NCBI RefSeq assembly: GCF_024612015.1
Contig: NZ_CP102512.1
Location: 2,232,001 to 2,296,000 of the forward strand
Length of the DNA: 64,000 bases
Origin: Streptomyces sp. CA-210063
Lineage (GTDB): Bacteria; Actinomycetota; Actinomycetes; Streptomycetales; Streptomycetaceae
Reading direction: 5' to 3'
Each line of letters opens with the position of its first letter. The first letter of the stretch is position 1. Below the pieces are notes generated by a model, which did not search any database, was not told the origin of the DNA, and saw only the letters and a program-made list of their open reading frames with translations. This document shows positions 33,971-45,138 of the stretch, in pieces. The position numbers and the translations under genes were made by a program.

Positions 33971-34120
33971 CGACTGCACTCCTCGTTTTCGCAGACTCAT
34001 TTGATGAACAGCTTTATCACCGTCACCGCCGGAGCGGACGTAACTCTGGGTAACCCATCACGTCACGTATGGTCGTGAGGCGCGGGGAAGATACGAGATA
34101 CGAGATACCAGGAGGCCCCA

Positions 34121-37069
<2,949 letters not shown>

Positions 37070-37150
37070 CCGGCTCCTTCCACTCCACCGGCCCCTTCCG
37101 CTGCACCGGCCCCGTCCACTCCACCGACCCCTTCACCGACCAGGAAGGGT

Positions 37151-39331
37151 GTGAGGCGGGTGCTGCGGTTCGAAGTGCTGGGGCCCCTTCGGGTGTGCCG
37201 GGGGGAGGTGGAACTCGACCTCGGGTTCCCCCAACAGCGCGCCCTGCTGGGGTTGTTGGCGGTGCGGGCCGGTCGGCCGGTGCCCGTGGGCGAGATCGTC
37301 GAGGTGCTGTGGCCCGAGCGGCCGCCGGCCAGCGCGATGAACGTGGTGCGCCGTTACGCCGGTTCGCTGCGACGGCTGCTCGAACCCGGGCTGCCGCCCC
37401 GGACGCCCGGCCGCCGGCTGCTGCGCCGTGCCGGCGGCTATCTGCTGGAGGCGGACGAGGACGAGGTCGACCTGCTGCGGTTCCGCGCGCTCACCAAGCG
37501 CGGCAAGCGGGCCGCGGCCACCGGGCGGTCCGAGGCGGCGTTACGGCACTTCGTGGACGCGCTGAGCGGATGGCGCGGACCGGTGGCGATGGGCATCCCC
37601 ACCGCCGTACGACGGCACACCGTATTCGCCGAGGTGGAACGCGAGTTGGTGCGCACGACCCGCATGGCCACCGACGCGGCCCTGCTCTGCGGAAAAGCCG
37701 AACTGGTGCTGCCCCGCCTCCGGCAGGCCGTCGCACTCGACCCCCTCGACGAGGCGTCGCACGCCGGGCTCGTCATGGCCCTGGCCGCGTCCGGCCTCCA
37801 GGCGGAGGCGCTGGCCGCGTACGAGCGCGTACGGCGGCTGCTGGCCGAGGAGTTGGGGGTGGCACCCGGCACGGAACTGACCGCGGCCCACACCCGGGTG
37901 CTCCGACAGGAGTGGCGGCCGGCGGGTCCGCGCACGGCACCGGCTCCGGAACCCGTCCCTGTCCGCGTCCCCTGCCTCGCCCAACTGCCGCCGGACCCTC
38001 CCGTCTTCGTCGGCAGACAGGCCGAACTCGACCGCCTGCTGAAGATCACGGACAGGGCCGCCGCCTCCACCGGTGCGCCCGCGACCGTGTTGATCACCGG
38101 CATGCCCGGGATCGGCAAGACGACTCTCGCGGTGCACTGGGCGCACCGGACCGCCGAACGGTTCCCCGACGGTCAACTCCACGTCCGGCTCAGGGGGTTC
38201 GACCCGACTGCGGCACCCCTGGACCCGGCGGCGGGGCTGCGCGACCTGCTCGCCGCGCTCGGCGTACCGCCCTCGCGCATGCCGGACGGCACGGACGCCC
38301 TCGCCGGGCTGTACCGGAGTCTGCTGGCCGGCCGGCGGCTGCTGGTGGTGCTGGACGACGCGGCCGACACCGAGCAGGTACGGCCGCTGCTGCCCGCGTC
38401 GCCCGGCTGTCTGACCCTGGTCACCAGCCGCAACGGGCTCTCCGGCCTGACCGCCTCCGGCGCCCACCCCCTGCCCCTGGACCTGCCGTCGGCGGCGGAC
38501 GCACGGGCGGCCCTGGCGTCGCGCACCGGTCACGACCGGATGGCCGCCGAGCCCGAGGCCGCCGACGAGATCATCTCCCTGTGCGGCCGACTGCCGCTGG
38601 CCCTGACGATCGTGGCCGCCCGCGCCACCGGCCGCCCGGACGCCCCACTCTCGGCCATCGCCACCGAGCTACGACACTCCCGGAGCACGCTCGCCGCCTT
38701 CGCCGGCACCGGACGTGCCGCCGACGCCCGTACGGCCTTCGCCGGCACCAGAAGGGCTGATGACGCCTTCGCCGGCGTCAGAGAGGCCAACGGCAGCTTT
38801 GCCATCGCCAGAGAGACCAACGACGGCTTTGCCATCGCCAGAGAGAGCAACGACGGCTTTGCCATCGCCGGTGAGGCCAACGACACCCTTGCCGGCTCCG
38901 GAGAGGCCGATGACTCCTTCTCCGGCACCGGAGGGACCGACGAAGCCCTCTCCGGCACCGGAGGGGCCGATGACGCCCTCTCCGGCAGCGAAGGGACCGC
39001 CGACCTCCGCGCAGCCTTCGCCCGCTCCTACCGTCGTCTGTCGCCGGAGAACGCCCGGCTGTTTCGTCTGCTGTCCCTGCACGCCGGCCCGGACCTCACC
39101 CGGGACACGGCCGCCGCCCTTGCCGACCTCCCGGTCCGCCGGGCCCGGCTGCTGCTCGACGAGCTCGCCGACGCCCACCTCGTCACCGAACACGAGCCTG
39201 GCCGCTACGCCCCGCACGCCCTGCTGCGCGTCTTCGCCGCCGAGCTGACCGAGACGTACGACTCCCCCGAGGACCGCCGCGCCGCCCGCCGGCGCCTGCT
39301 CGACCACGTCTCACGCACCACCCGCCCGTAG
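37151..39331 (+). CDS. AfsR-like SARP regulator lacking TPRs, with decapeptide repeats
   Basis: 726 residues, paralogue of the preceding gene: SARP winged helix (5-98), BTAD (105-245), NB-ARC with P-loop GMPGIGKTTLAV (about 317-328) and VLDDAADTEQ, and the winged-helix module (about 620-710), but it stops there and has no TPR region. A run of about nine 10-residue repeats (around 516-618; forms like AFAGVREANG, GFAIARESND, ALSGTGGADD) is inserted between NB-ARC and winged helix; the paralogue has none. GTG 37151 is very close to AGGAAGG; GTG 37160 gives better spacing and is an equally good start. Probably a pathway activator. Confidence 0.85.
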   Translation: MRRVLRFEVLGPLRVCRGEVELDLGFPQQRALLGLLAVRAGRPVPVGEIVEVLWPERPPASAMNVVRRYAGSLRRLLEPGLPPRTPGRRLLRRAGGYLLEADEDEVDLLRFRALTKRGKRAAATGRSEAALRHFVDALSGWRGPVAMGIPTAVRRHTVFAEVERELVRTTRMATDAALLCGKAELVLPRLRQAVALDPLDEASHAGLVMALAASGLQAEALAAYERVRRLLAEELGVAPGTELTAAHTRVLRQEWRPAGPRTAPAPEPVPVRVPCLAQLPPDPPVFVGRQAELDRLLKITDRAAASTGAPATVLITGMPGIGKTTLAVHWAHRTAERFPDGQLHVRLRGFDPTAAPLDPAAGLRDLLAALGVPPSRMPDGTDALAGLYRSLLAGRRLLVVLDDAADTEQVRPLLPASPGCLTLVTSRNGLSGLTASGAHPLPLDLPSAADARAALASRTGHDRMAAEPEAADEIISLCGRLPLALTIVAARATGRPDAPLSAIATELRHSRSTLAAFAGTGRAADARTAFAGTRRADDAFAGVREANGSFAIARETNDGFAIARESNDGFAIAGEANDTLAGSGEADDSFSGTGGTDEALSGTGGADDALSGSEGTADLRAAFARSYRRLSPENARLFRLLSLHAGPDLTRDTAAALADLPVRRARLLLDELADAHLVTEHEPGRYAPHALLRVFAAELTETYDSPEDRRAARRRLLDHVSRTTRP
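38696..39004 (+). repeat. in-frame 30-bp repeats coding for decapeptides
   Basis: Diverged 30-base units in register, one decapeptide each, within the second AfsR-like gene. The consensus protein form is xFAxxxExND or xLSGTGGADD. Central copies (around 38795-38885) are the most alike, suggesting recent internal expansion. Confidence 0.85.
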
Positions 39332-39339
39332 ACACCCCC

Positions 39340-39361
39340 GCCGGCGGCCGGAGCCGCCGGC
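39340..39361. terminator. hairpin terminator after the second AfsR-like gene
   Basis: Perfect 9-bp stem gccggcggc / gccgccggc with loop cgga, nine bases after the stop codon. Confidence 0.75.
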
Positions 39362-39477
39362 CGCGAAGCCCCGGCCACCGCCGTCACTTCACTGTCACTC
39401 TTTTTTCACAACTTCCTTCCTACGCTCCGCATGCAGTGATCGCCGGTGTGTTCGAACAGCCGTGGAGGAAGCGACAG

Positions 39478-40392
39478 ATGACCAGGTCCGACGCCAACAC
39501 CCTCGGGACCGAGGGCCTCCACATCGCCGTCCTCGACCTCGACGGGACGACGACCGCCGAGCTGCCCGCGGAGGGGAGACCGGGCGCGGAGGCGTACCGG
39601 CTGACCGCGCGGGCCGGTGGCGTGTATCTGTTCGTGGGGGTACGCGGGACCGGCGTTCCGCCTGCCGGACGGGTCCCGGACGTCTCCCTGGATCCGGGGG
39701 CCATCTGCTTCTACGACGCGAACCACCCACCTTTACTGGACCTCCCCGAGCGCTGCCGGCTGAAGGTCTTCCTCGTCACGCGCGAGGAACTGGGGCTGGA
39801 GGACGGCGACATACGGCGGGTCGCGGCGGCCCCGGTCGCCCGTACCTCCCGGCTGGGGACGCTGCTGTCGCCGTTCCTGTCCGAGCTGGCCGACACGGCC
39901 GTCTCCGCCGAGCCCCTGGTCGGCGAGCTGCTCGCCCGGAACGCGGTGAACCTGCTGGCCACCCTCGTCGCGGAGCAGCTGGGCCGGACGGCGACGGGCA
40001 CACCGGGCGGCCGGTCGCCCCTGGTCGCGCGCATTCTGCGGTTCATCGACGAGCATCTGGCCGACGCGGACCTGTCCCCCGAGACGATCGCGGGGGCCCA
40101 CCACATCTCGGTGCGCTATCTGCACCGGCTCTTCCAGGACGAGGGCACGACCGTCGGCCGCTGGATCCAGCGCCGCCGGCTGGAGGAATGCCGCCGCGAC
40201 CTCGTGCTCGGCGTCCGCAACCGCCGCACCATCGCCTCGGTCGCCGGCCGCTGGGGCTTCCTGAGCGCGACCCACTTCAGCCGGGTGTTCCGGGCGGCGT
40301 ACGGCATGTCCCCGAGCGAGTGGCGGGACACGGCGGGACGGCGTACGACGGACGGGCGCAACGGACCGGGTGCCCGGCCTCACGGCCGGTAG
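39478..40392 (+). CDS. AraC-family transcriptional regulator
   Basis: 304 residues. The N-terminal domain (about 1-180) is the AraC-binding-like type (GVYLFVGVRGTGVPPAGRVPDVSLDPGAICFYDANHPPLLDLPERC). The C-terminal helix-turn-helix pair includes ETIAGAHHISVRYLHRLFQDEGTTVGRWIQRRRLEECRRDL and IASVAGRWGFLSATHFSRVFRAAYGMSP. ATG 39478 has GGAGGAAG seven bases upstream. Convergent with the isochorismatase-like gene and near two esterase-like genes, which it may regulate; ligand unknown. An AT-rich stretch with a TTTTTT run lies 70-80 bases upstream. Confidence 0.88.
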   Translation: MTRSDANTLGTEGLHIAVLDLDGTTTAELPAEGRPGAEAYRLTARAGGVYLFVGVRGTGVPPAGRVPDVSLDPGAICFYDANHPPLLDLPERCRLKVFLVTREELGLEDGDIRRVAAAPVARTSRLGTLLSPFLSELADTAVSAEPLVGELLARNAVNLLATLVAEQLGRTATGTPGGRSPLVARILRFIDEHLADADLSPETIAGAHHISVRYLHRLFQDEGTTVGRWIQRRRLEECRRDLVLGVRNRRTIASVAGRWGFLSATHFSRVFRAAYGMSPSEWRDTAGRRTTDGRNGPGARPHGR

Positions 40393-40396
40393 CGCC

Positions 40397-40423
40397 CGTC
40401 CTGCCCGTCCTGCCCGTCCTGCC
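40397..40423. repeat. 9-bp tandem repeat between convergent genes
   Basis: Three copies of cgtcctgcc directly after the AraC stop codon, ahead of the converging hydrolase gene. Confidence 0.8.
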
Positions 40424-40441
40424 CGCCCCGCCGGCCCGCTG

Positions 40442-41104
40442 TCAGCCGGCCGCGTGGTCGCCGATGACGGCCTGCGCGTAGACGACCCCGAGGCCGTAGG
40501 CGCCGGCGTGTTCCTTGACCACCTCGGTGGTGGGACCGTACGTCTCCGTGCGCGCCCAGTCGCGCTGGAGCTCCAGGAGCACCTGCACCCAGGTGACCGG
40601 TACGGCACCGGCCTGGATCATGCGCTGCACGGCGTGCTCGTGGGCCTGCGGGGTGACGCCGCCGGACGCGTCGGTGACGACGTACACCTCGTAGCCCTGG
40701 GAGAGCGCGGACAGGGCGGGCAGGACGACGCAGACCTCGGTCCACAGGCCGGCGATGACGAGCTTCTTGCGGCCGGTGGCCTTCACCGCCTCGACGAAGG
40801 CGACGTCCTCCCAGGCGTTCATCGTCGTACGGTCGACGATCTTGTGGTCGGGGAAGACGTCCGCGAGCTGCGGCAGCAGCGGGCCGGAGAAGGACTCGGC
40901 GGCCACCGTGCTCAGCACCACCGGCACCTCGAAGACCTCGGCGGCCTTGGCCAGGCCCACGACCGAGTTGATGATCGCGGTGCGGTCGCCGCTGCCGGTG
41001 CCGAAGAACATCTGCGGCTGGTGGTCCACGAACAGCACCGCGCAGTTGTCCGGGGTGAGGAGATCGGGGCTGGGGACGGCGGTGACCTCGTTGATGTCGA
41101 CCAT
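40442..41104 (-). CDS. isochorismatase-family cysteine hydrolase
   Basis: 220 residues, isochorismatase/YcaC-type fold: NCAVLFVDHQPQMFFGTGS carries the catalytic Asp, VIAGLWTEVCVVLPALSA the nucleophilic Cys with its cis-peptide neighbourhood, and a conserved Lys is expected in KIVDRTTMNAW. YcaC-like hydrolases have unknown natural substrates. ATG 41104 has AGGAAAGG upstream. It diverges from an esterase gene and the 308-base gap contains two inverted repeats, so the hydrolases are probably co-regulated. Confidence 0.9.
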   Translation of the reverse strand: MVDINEVTAVPSPDLLTPDNCAVLFVDHQPQMFFGTGSGDRTAIINSVVGLAKAAEVFEVPVVLSTVAAESFSGPLLPQLADVFPDHKIVDRTTMNAWEDVAFVEAVKATGRKKLVIAGLWTEVCVVLPALSALSQGYEVYVVTDASGGVTPQAHEHAVQRMIQAGAVPVTWVQVLLELQRDWARTETYGPTTEVVKEHAGAYGLGVVYAQAVIGDHAAG

Positions 41105-41412
41105 GTGCGTGCCTTTCCTGAGGGGGGTATCTTCGGTGGAGAGCCGCGATCGGTCGGCGGGTTTCTCGCATTCGGCCTCGCGGTCCGCACCGGGTTTCCA
41201 CGCTATGCGGCACCTTTCCGTCCCCATGTCCCGGTAGTGCACCGAATTCGTCCTCACAGCGCACTGTGACCTGCGGTTCCGTATATCAGTGCGCTCTTGG
41301 ATCAAGTCCGGTGCGCGGATGGGCAATTCCCCGCGTCTTTCCGGTTCTAGCGTGCTGACGTGCTGACGGAAAAAGAACCAGCACATGACGCACCACACCT
41401 CGGGAGAGAACC
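41105..41412. promoter_or_regulatory. divergent control region with two inverted repeats
   Basis: TCACAG and CTGTGA arms around four bases at 41254-41269, and CTTGGATCAAG at 41296-41306. TTCTAGCGT lies about 60 bases before the esterase start and could be a -10 region. These sites are candidates for the nearby AraC protein or another regulator. Confidence 0.45.
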
Positions 41413-42384
41413 ATGTCCGACCACGCCGAGCCGGTTCAGCCGGTCCTCGAAACGGCCGCCGCCGCATTCGCGGAAGCCACCGCCAACCCGCCCTTCCTCT
41501 TCGAACTGCCGCCCGCCGAGGGCCGTAAGGCGGTCGACGAGGTGCAGTCCGGTGAGATCGAGAAGCCGGAGATCGACGAGGAGTGGATCACCGTCTCGGG
41601 CGGTCCGACGGGCAGTGTCCGGGCACGGATCGTGAAGCCGGCCGGCGCCGAGGGCACTCTGCCGGTGATCCTCTACATCCACGGCGCGGGCTGGGTGTTC
41701 GGCAACGCCCACACGCACGACCGACTCGTGCGCGAGCTGGCCGTCGGCGCGAACGCCGCCGTGGTCTTCCCCGAGTACGACCTCTCCCCCGAGGCCCGCT
41801 ACCCGGTCGCCATCGAGCAGAACTACGCGGTCGCGAAGTGGATCGTCGAGCAGGGCGCGTCCAAGGACCTGGACGCCACGCGCCTGGCGGTGGCCGGTGA
41901 CTCGGTCGGCGGCAACATGACCGCCGCGCTGACCCTGATGGCCAAGCAGCGCGGTGACGTCCCGCTGGTCCAGCAGGTGCTGTTCTACCCGGTGACGGAC
42001 GCCAGCTTCGACACCGGCTCGTACCACCAGTTCGCCACCGGCTACTTCCTGCGCCGCGACGGCATGCAGTGGTTCTGGGACCAGTACACGACCGACGAGG
42101 CCGAGCGCGCCCAGATCACCGCCTCGCCGCTGCGGGCGAGCGTCGAACAGCTCAAGGACCTGCCGCCGGCTCTCGTCATCACCGGTGAGGCCGACGTCCT
42201 GCGCGACGAGGGCGAGGCGTACGCCAACAAGCTGCGCGAGGCCGGGGTACCGGTCACCGCCGTGCGCTTCCAGGGCATCATCCACGACTTCGTCATGCTC
42301 AACGCCCTGCGCGGGACGCATGCCGCCGAGGCCGCGATCACGCTGGCCACGGGCACGCTGCGCACCGCGCTCCACGGCCGCTGA
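41413..42384 (+). CDS. alpha/beta hydrolase, hormone-sensitive-lipase-like esterase
   Basis: 323 residues. The HSL-family oxyanion motif is HGAGW (variant of HGGG), the nucleophile elbow GDSVGG, the acid is probably Asp in TGEADVLRDEGEAY, and the His is in GIIHDFVML. A helical N-terminal cap (1-55) precedes the core. Expected to hydrolyse short acyl esters; cytoplasmic (no signal peptide). ATG 41413 has GGGAGAG at good spacing. It is followed 77 bases later by another alpha/beta hydrolase. Confidence 0.92.
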   Translation: MSDHAEPVQPVLETAAAAFAEATANPPFLFELPPAEGRKAVDEVQSGEIEKPEIDEEWITVSGGPTGSVRARIVKPAGAEGTLPVILYIHGAGWVFGNAHTHDRLVRELAVGANAAVVFPEYDLSPEARYPVAIEQNYAVAKWIVEQGASKDLDATRLAVAGDSVGGNMTAALTLMAKQRGDVPLVQQVLFYPVTDASFDTGSYHQFATGYFLRRDGMQWFWDQYTTDEAERAQITASPLRASVEQLKDLPPALVITGEADVLRDEGEAYANKLREAGVPVTAVRFQGIIHDFVMLNALRGTHAAEAAITLATGTLRTALHGR

Positions 42385-42461
42385 CCCACTGACCCCCTTC
42401 ACTGCCCCATTGACCGTACGGTCGCCGGGTGCGCCCCGGCACCGAGAAGGAGAACCCGACC

Positions 42462-43178
42462 ATGTCCCCCGCCCCCACCGTCCTCCTCGTGCACGGCGCC
42501 TTCGCCGACGCGTCCAGCTGGTCCGGCGTCATCGAGGAACTGCGGAGCCAGGACATCGCCGTCCGCGCGCTCCCGAACCCCCTGCGCGGCCTCGCCTCCG
42601 ACGCCGCGTACGTCGCCTCCGCGGCGGCCCAGATCGACGGCCCGGTCGTCCTCGTCGGCCACTCCTACGGCGGCGCGCTCATCACGGTGGCCGGCGCCGC
42701 CGAGAACGTCGTCGGCCTGGTCTACGTGGCCGCGTACGTCCCCGAAGAGGGCGAGAGCCTGGGCGAGTTGCAGGGCCGCTTCCCCCTGTCCCCGCTCGTC
42801 GCCAACCTCGACGAGTGGACGTACCCCGTCGAGGGCGCCGACGCCGCCGTGGAGGTCACCATCAAGCCGGACGCCTTCCCCGGCATCTTCGCCGCCGACG
42901 TCCCGGCCGAGGTCACCAGCATTCTCGCCGTCTCCCAACGCCCTCTGGCAGCCTCCGTGTTCACGGAGAAGGCCGCCACCGCCGCCTGGCACACCAAGCC
43001 CTCCTGGGCCGTGATCGCCGACGCCGACCAGGCCATCAACCCCGACGTCCAACGCTTCGGCGCCAAGCGCGCCGGCGCCACCCTCACCGAGATCGAGGGT
43101 GCCTCCCACGCCGTGGCGGTCTCCCGTCCCAAGGAGGTGGCGGCGACCGTCCGAGAGGCGGTACGGGCAACGAGCTGA
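42462..43178 (+). CDS. alpha/beta hydrolase
   Basis: 238 residues. The N-terminal strand leads to HGAFADASSW, the nucleophile elbow is GHSYGG (Ser about 77), and the catalytic His is in EGASHAVAVSRP near the C-terminus. It matches the short esterase/hydrolase family with compact lids. ATG 42462 has AAGGAG 8 bases upstream. Probably transcribed with the upstream esterase and functionally linked to it and the isochorismatase-like enzyme; substrate unknown. Confidence 0.9.
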   Translation: MSPAPTVLLVHGAFADASSWSGVIEELRSQDIAVRALPNPLRGLASDAAYVASAAAQIDGPVVLVGHSYGGALITVAGAAENVVGLVYVAAYVPEEGESLGELQGRFPLSPLVANLDEWTYPVEGADAAVEVTIKPDAFPGIFAADVPAEVTSILAVSQRPLAASVFTEKAATAAWHTKPSWAVIADADQAINPDVQRFGAKRAGATLTEIEGASHAVAVSRPKEVAATVREAVRATS

Positions 43179-43213
43179 CGTACGGCGGCCGGCGCGCCGC
43201 GTCATCCGATCGA

Positions 43214-44452
43214 TCACCACATCTGTCGGCTCTTGGCGCGTTCGGCGCGCACCGCGCTCTCGACGACACCGGCCCGTACGGCCCGGGACATCCGGATCAG
43301 GGAGGGCTGGCCGGTGTCGAGGGTCTGCCCGCCGGCCTCGGGGCCCGTGTACCCGCCGGTGAATCCGGCGATCGCGTCGAGGGCGACACCGTCCAGGACG
43401 GCCGGATCCAGTCCCCCGGCGCGGTCGTGGGTGCCGGTCAGCGCGGCGACGGCCACCATGGCCGCGTCCCCGATGGCCTCGGCCTCGCCGGCGCTGGAGC
43501 CGAGGGAGAGCGCCTGGCGGTAGGCACGCTCACGGACCGCCTCGTCGAAGTGGACGGACACGTCCCGGATGCCGTCCCGGATGGCCGTCGTGCGGTGGGT
43601 CAGGCGGAGTTCGACGTCGCCGAGGGAGCGCCAGGACAGCAGGGCGTTGCGGCTGTTGCGGCTGTTCCCGGAGCCGACGAGCCGGAAGAGCGGGCCGAGC
43701 CGGAGGAACGCGACGAGGCTGTCGATGCGCGGCCCGAGCAGCGGCAGGACATAGCCTGCCGAGGTGAGGGCGGCGCCGACGGTGACGAGCATGGGGGCCA
43801 GTCGGGTGCTCAGCGGATCCCAGTGGTGCCCGCTCCAGTGGCCGGCGACGGCGACCATCTTGACGACGCCGTACGCGCTGGTGCACAGCCATCCGACGGC
43901 GAGCACGGCGAGGGCCCGCCGGGTCCACCCGCTGATCCGGCGGGTCCAGCGCCAGCAGAGGGCCGTGGTGGTGACGGCCGCCGCCATGTGGGCCACGAGA
44001 TAGAGGACGATCATCTCGCGGATGAACGGTGTGCCGGCGTAGTAGGTGTCGAAGTCCGTGCGTCGCTCGACAGGCGCGTCCCCGGCGGCGAAGAGCGCGC
44101 TCTGCGCCACGATGATCACGGCATAGGCGATCAGCCAACTGCGGGAGGTCCGCCGCAGCTGGGCGGGACTGTCGGCGCCGCGCCAGAGGATGATCAGGAC
44201 GAGGGACGCGGCGGAGAAGGCGTTCACAGCCCCGTAGGTGACACACGCGGCGGCGTTGGGCACACCGAGGGTGCGGTTGACGAAGCCGACGGTGGGCGGG
44301 GCGCCGAGGGCGAAGCAGAAGCCGGCGAGGAAGATCACGGCGCAGAGGGCTCTTTTGAGCGGATCACGCCAGTTGTGCCACAGGCTGGGTACTTGGGCCG
44401 CGAACGCGGTCCACAGGATCGCGGCGGCCGCGAAGTAGATCAGTCCGTTCAC
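43214..44452 (-). CDS. MAB_1171c-type membrane protein with DUF6545-like tail
   Basis: 412 residues. The N-terminal half has about seven predicted membrane helices (starting VNGLIYFAAAAILWTAFAAQVPSLW), and the C-terminal half is a soluble region with LRLTHRTTAIRDGIRDVSVHF and a helical end. This is the layout of MAB_1171c-type putative transporters in actinobacteria. Such genes often lie next to an XRE regulator and a metallopeptidase, neither of which is present here. GTG 44452 is chosen by the membrane helix; no ribosome site is visible, so an earlier start (up to 44509) is possible. Function unknown. Confidence 0.7.
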   Translation of the reverse strand: MNGLIYFAAAAILWTAFAAQVPSLWHNWRDPLKRALCAVIFLAGFCFALGAPPTVGFVNRTLGVPNAAACVTYGAVNAFSAASLVLIILWRGADSPAQLRRTSRSWLIAYAVIIVAQSALFAAGDAPVERRTDFDTYYAGTPFIREMIVLYLVAHMAAAVTTTALCWRWTRRISGWTRRALAVLAVGWLCTSAYGVVKMVAVAGHWSGHHWDPLSTRLAPMLVTVGAALTSAGYVLPLLGPRIDSLVAFLRLGPLFRLVGSGNSRNSRNALLSWRSLGDVELRLTHRTTAIRDGIRDVSVHFDEAVRERAYRQALSLGSSAGEAEAIGDAAMVAVAALTGTHDRAGGLDPAVLDGVALDAIAGFTGGYTGPEAGGQTLDTGQPSLIRMSRAVRAGVVESAVRAERAKSRQMW

Positions 44453-44664
44453 GTCAGGCGCCGCCGTCGCAGGGTGCCGTCCGGGCGAGACCGGTGACCA
44501 GTTGGGCACTCGGCCTCGTCATCTGCCACTCGGTCTGCCCCGTCAACACCCTCCACACAGTAGTCAGGCAGTCAACCCCGGCAACGGGTGTGGCGGCGAC
44601 GGCAGGTGAGAGGTTGTCAACGGCCTGCCGGTCCCCGGCGCCGGCCCTCAGGGAGGGCCGGCCG

Positions 44665-44717
44665 GTGACAGCTCTCAGGGACCGGCCGGGAGTCAGCCCT
44701 CAGGGACCGGCCGGGTC
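44665..44717. repeat. direct repeats with hairpin potential downstream of msrB
   Basis: Two copies of agggaccggccggg preceded by similar gtcagccctc or acagctctc sequence, with related gggccggccggtgac upstream. The CCGGCCGG cores could form hairpins and end the murC-msrB transcript. Confidence 0.6.
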
Positions 44718-45125
44718 TCAGCCCTCGTCGGTGGTCAGCGTCAGCGAGATGCTGTTGATGCAGTACCGCTGGTCGGTGGGGGTCGCGTACCCCTCGCCCT
44801 CGAAGACGTGCCCGAGGTGCGAGCCGCACCGGGCGCACCGCACCTCGGTGCGCACCATGCCGTGCGACCGGTCGGAGAGCAGCTCCACCGCGTCGCTGTC
44901 CTTCGGGTCGTAGAAGGACGGCCAGCCGCAGTGCGACTCGAACTTCGTGTCGGAGGTGAAGAGTTCGGCACCGCAGGCGCGACAGGAGTAGACGCCCTTG
45001 GTCTTGGTGTCGGTGTACTCACCGACGAACGCGGGCTCTGTGCCGGCCTGCCGCAGCACGGCGTACTCGGCCGGCGTCAGCTCCGCGCGCCACTGCTCGT
45101 CCGGCTTCTCGACGTCGTACGACAT
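44718..45125 (-). CDS. msrB: peptide-methionine (R)-S-oxide reductase
   Basis: 135 residues, normal MsrB length. Zinc-binding CxxC pairs are CRAC and CARC; the catalytic Cys is in RYCINSISL, and GWPSFYDP and HLGHVFEGEG are classic MsrB segments. It reduces methionine-R-sulfoxide in proteins using thioredoxin. ATG 45125 begins 13 bases after the murC stop, so the two are probably one transcript. Confidence 0.97.
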   Translation of the reverse strand: MSYDVEKPDEQWRAELTPAEYAVLRQAGTEPAFVGEYTDTKTKGVYSCRACGAELFTSDTKFESHCGWPSFYDPKDSDAVELLSDRSHGMVRTEVRCARCGSHLGHVFEGEGYATPTDQRYCINSISLTLTTDEG

Positions 45126-45138
45126 GAGCGTCAGCCCC

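Noticed and set aside
38696..39004. Possible assembly artefact in the second AfsR-like gene
   Set aside because: Repeats are diverged and keep frame throughout, which is not expected from misassembly, so I treat them as real.
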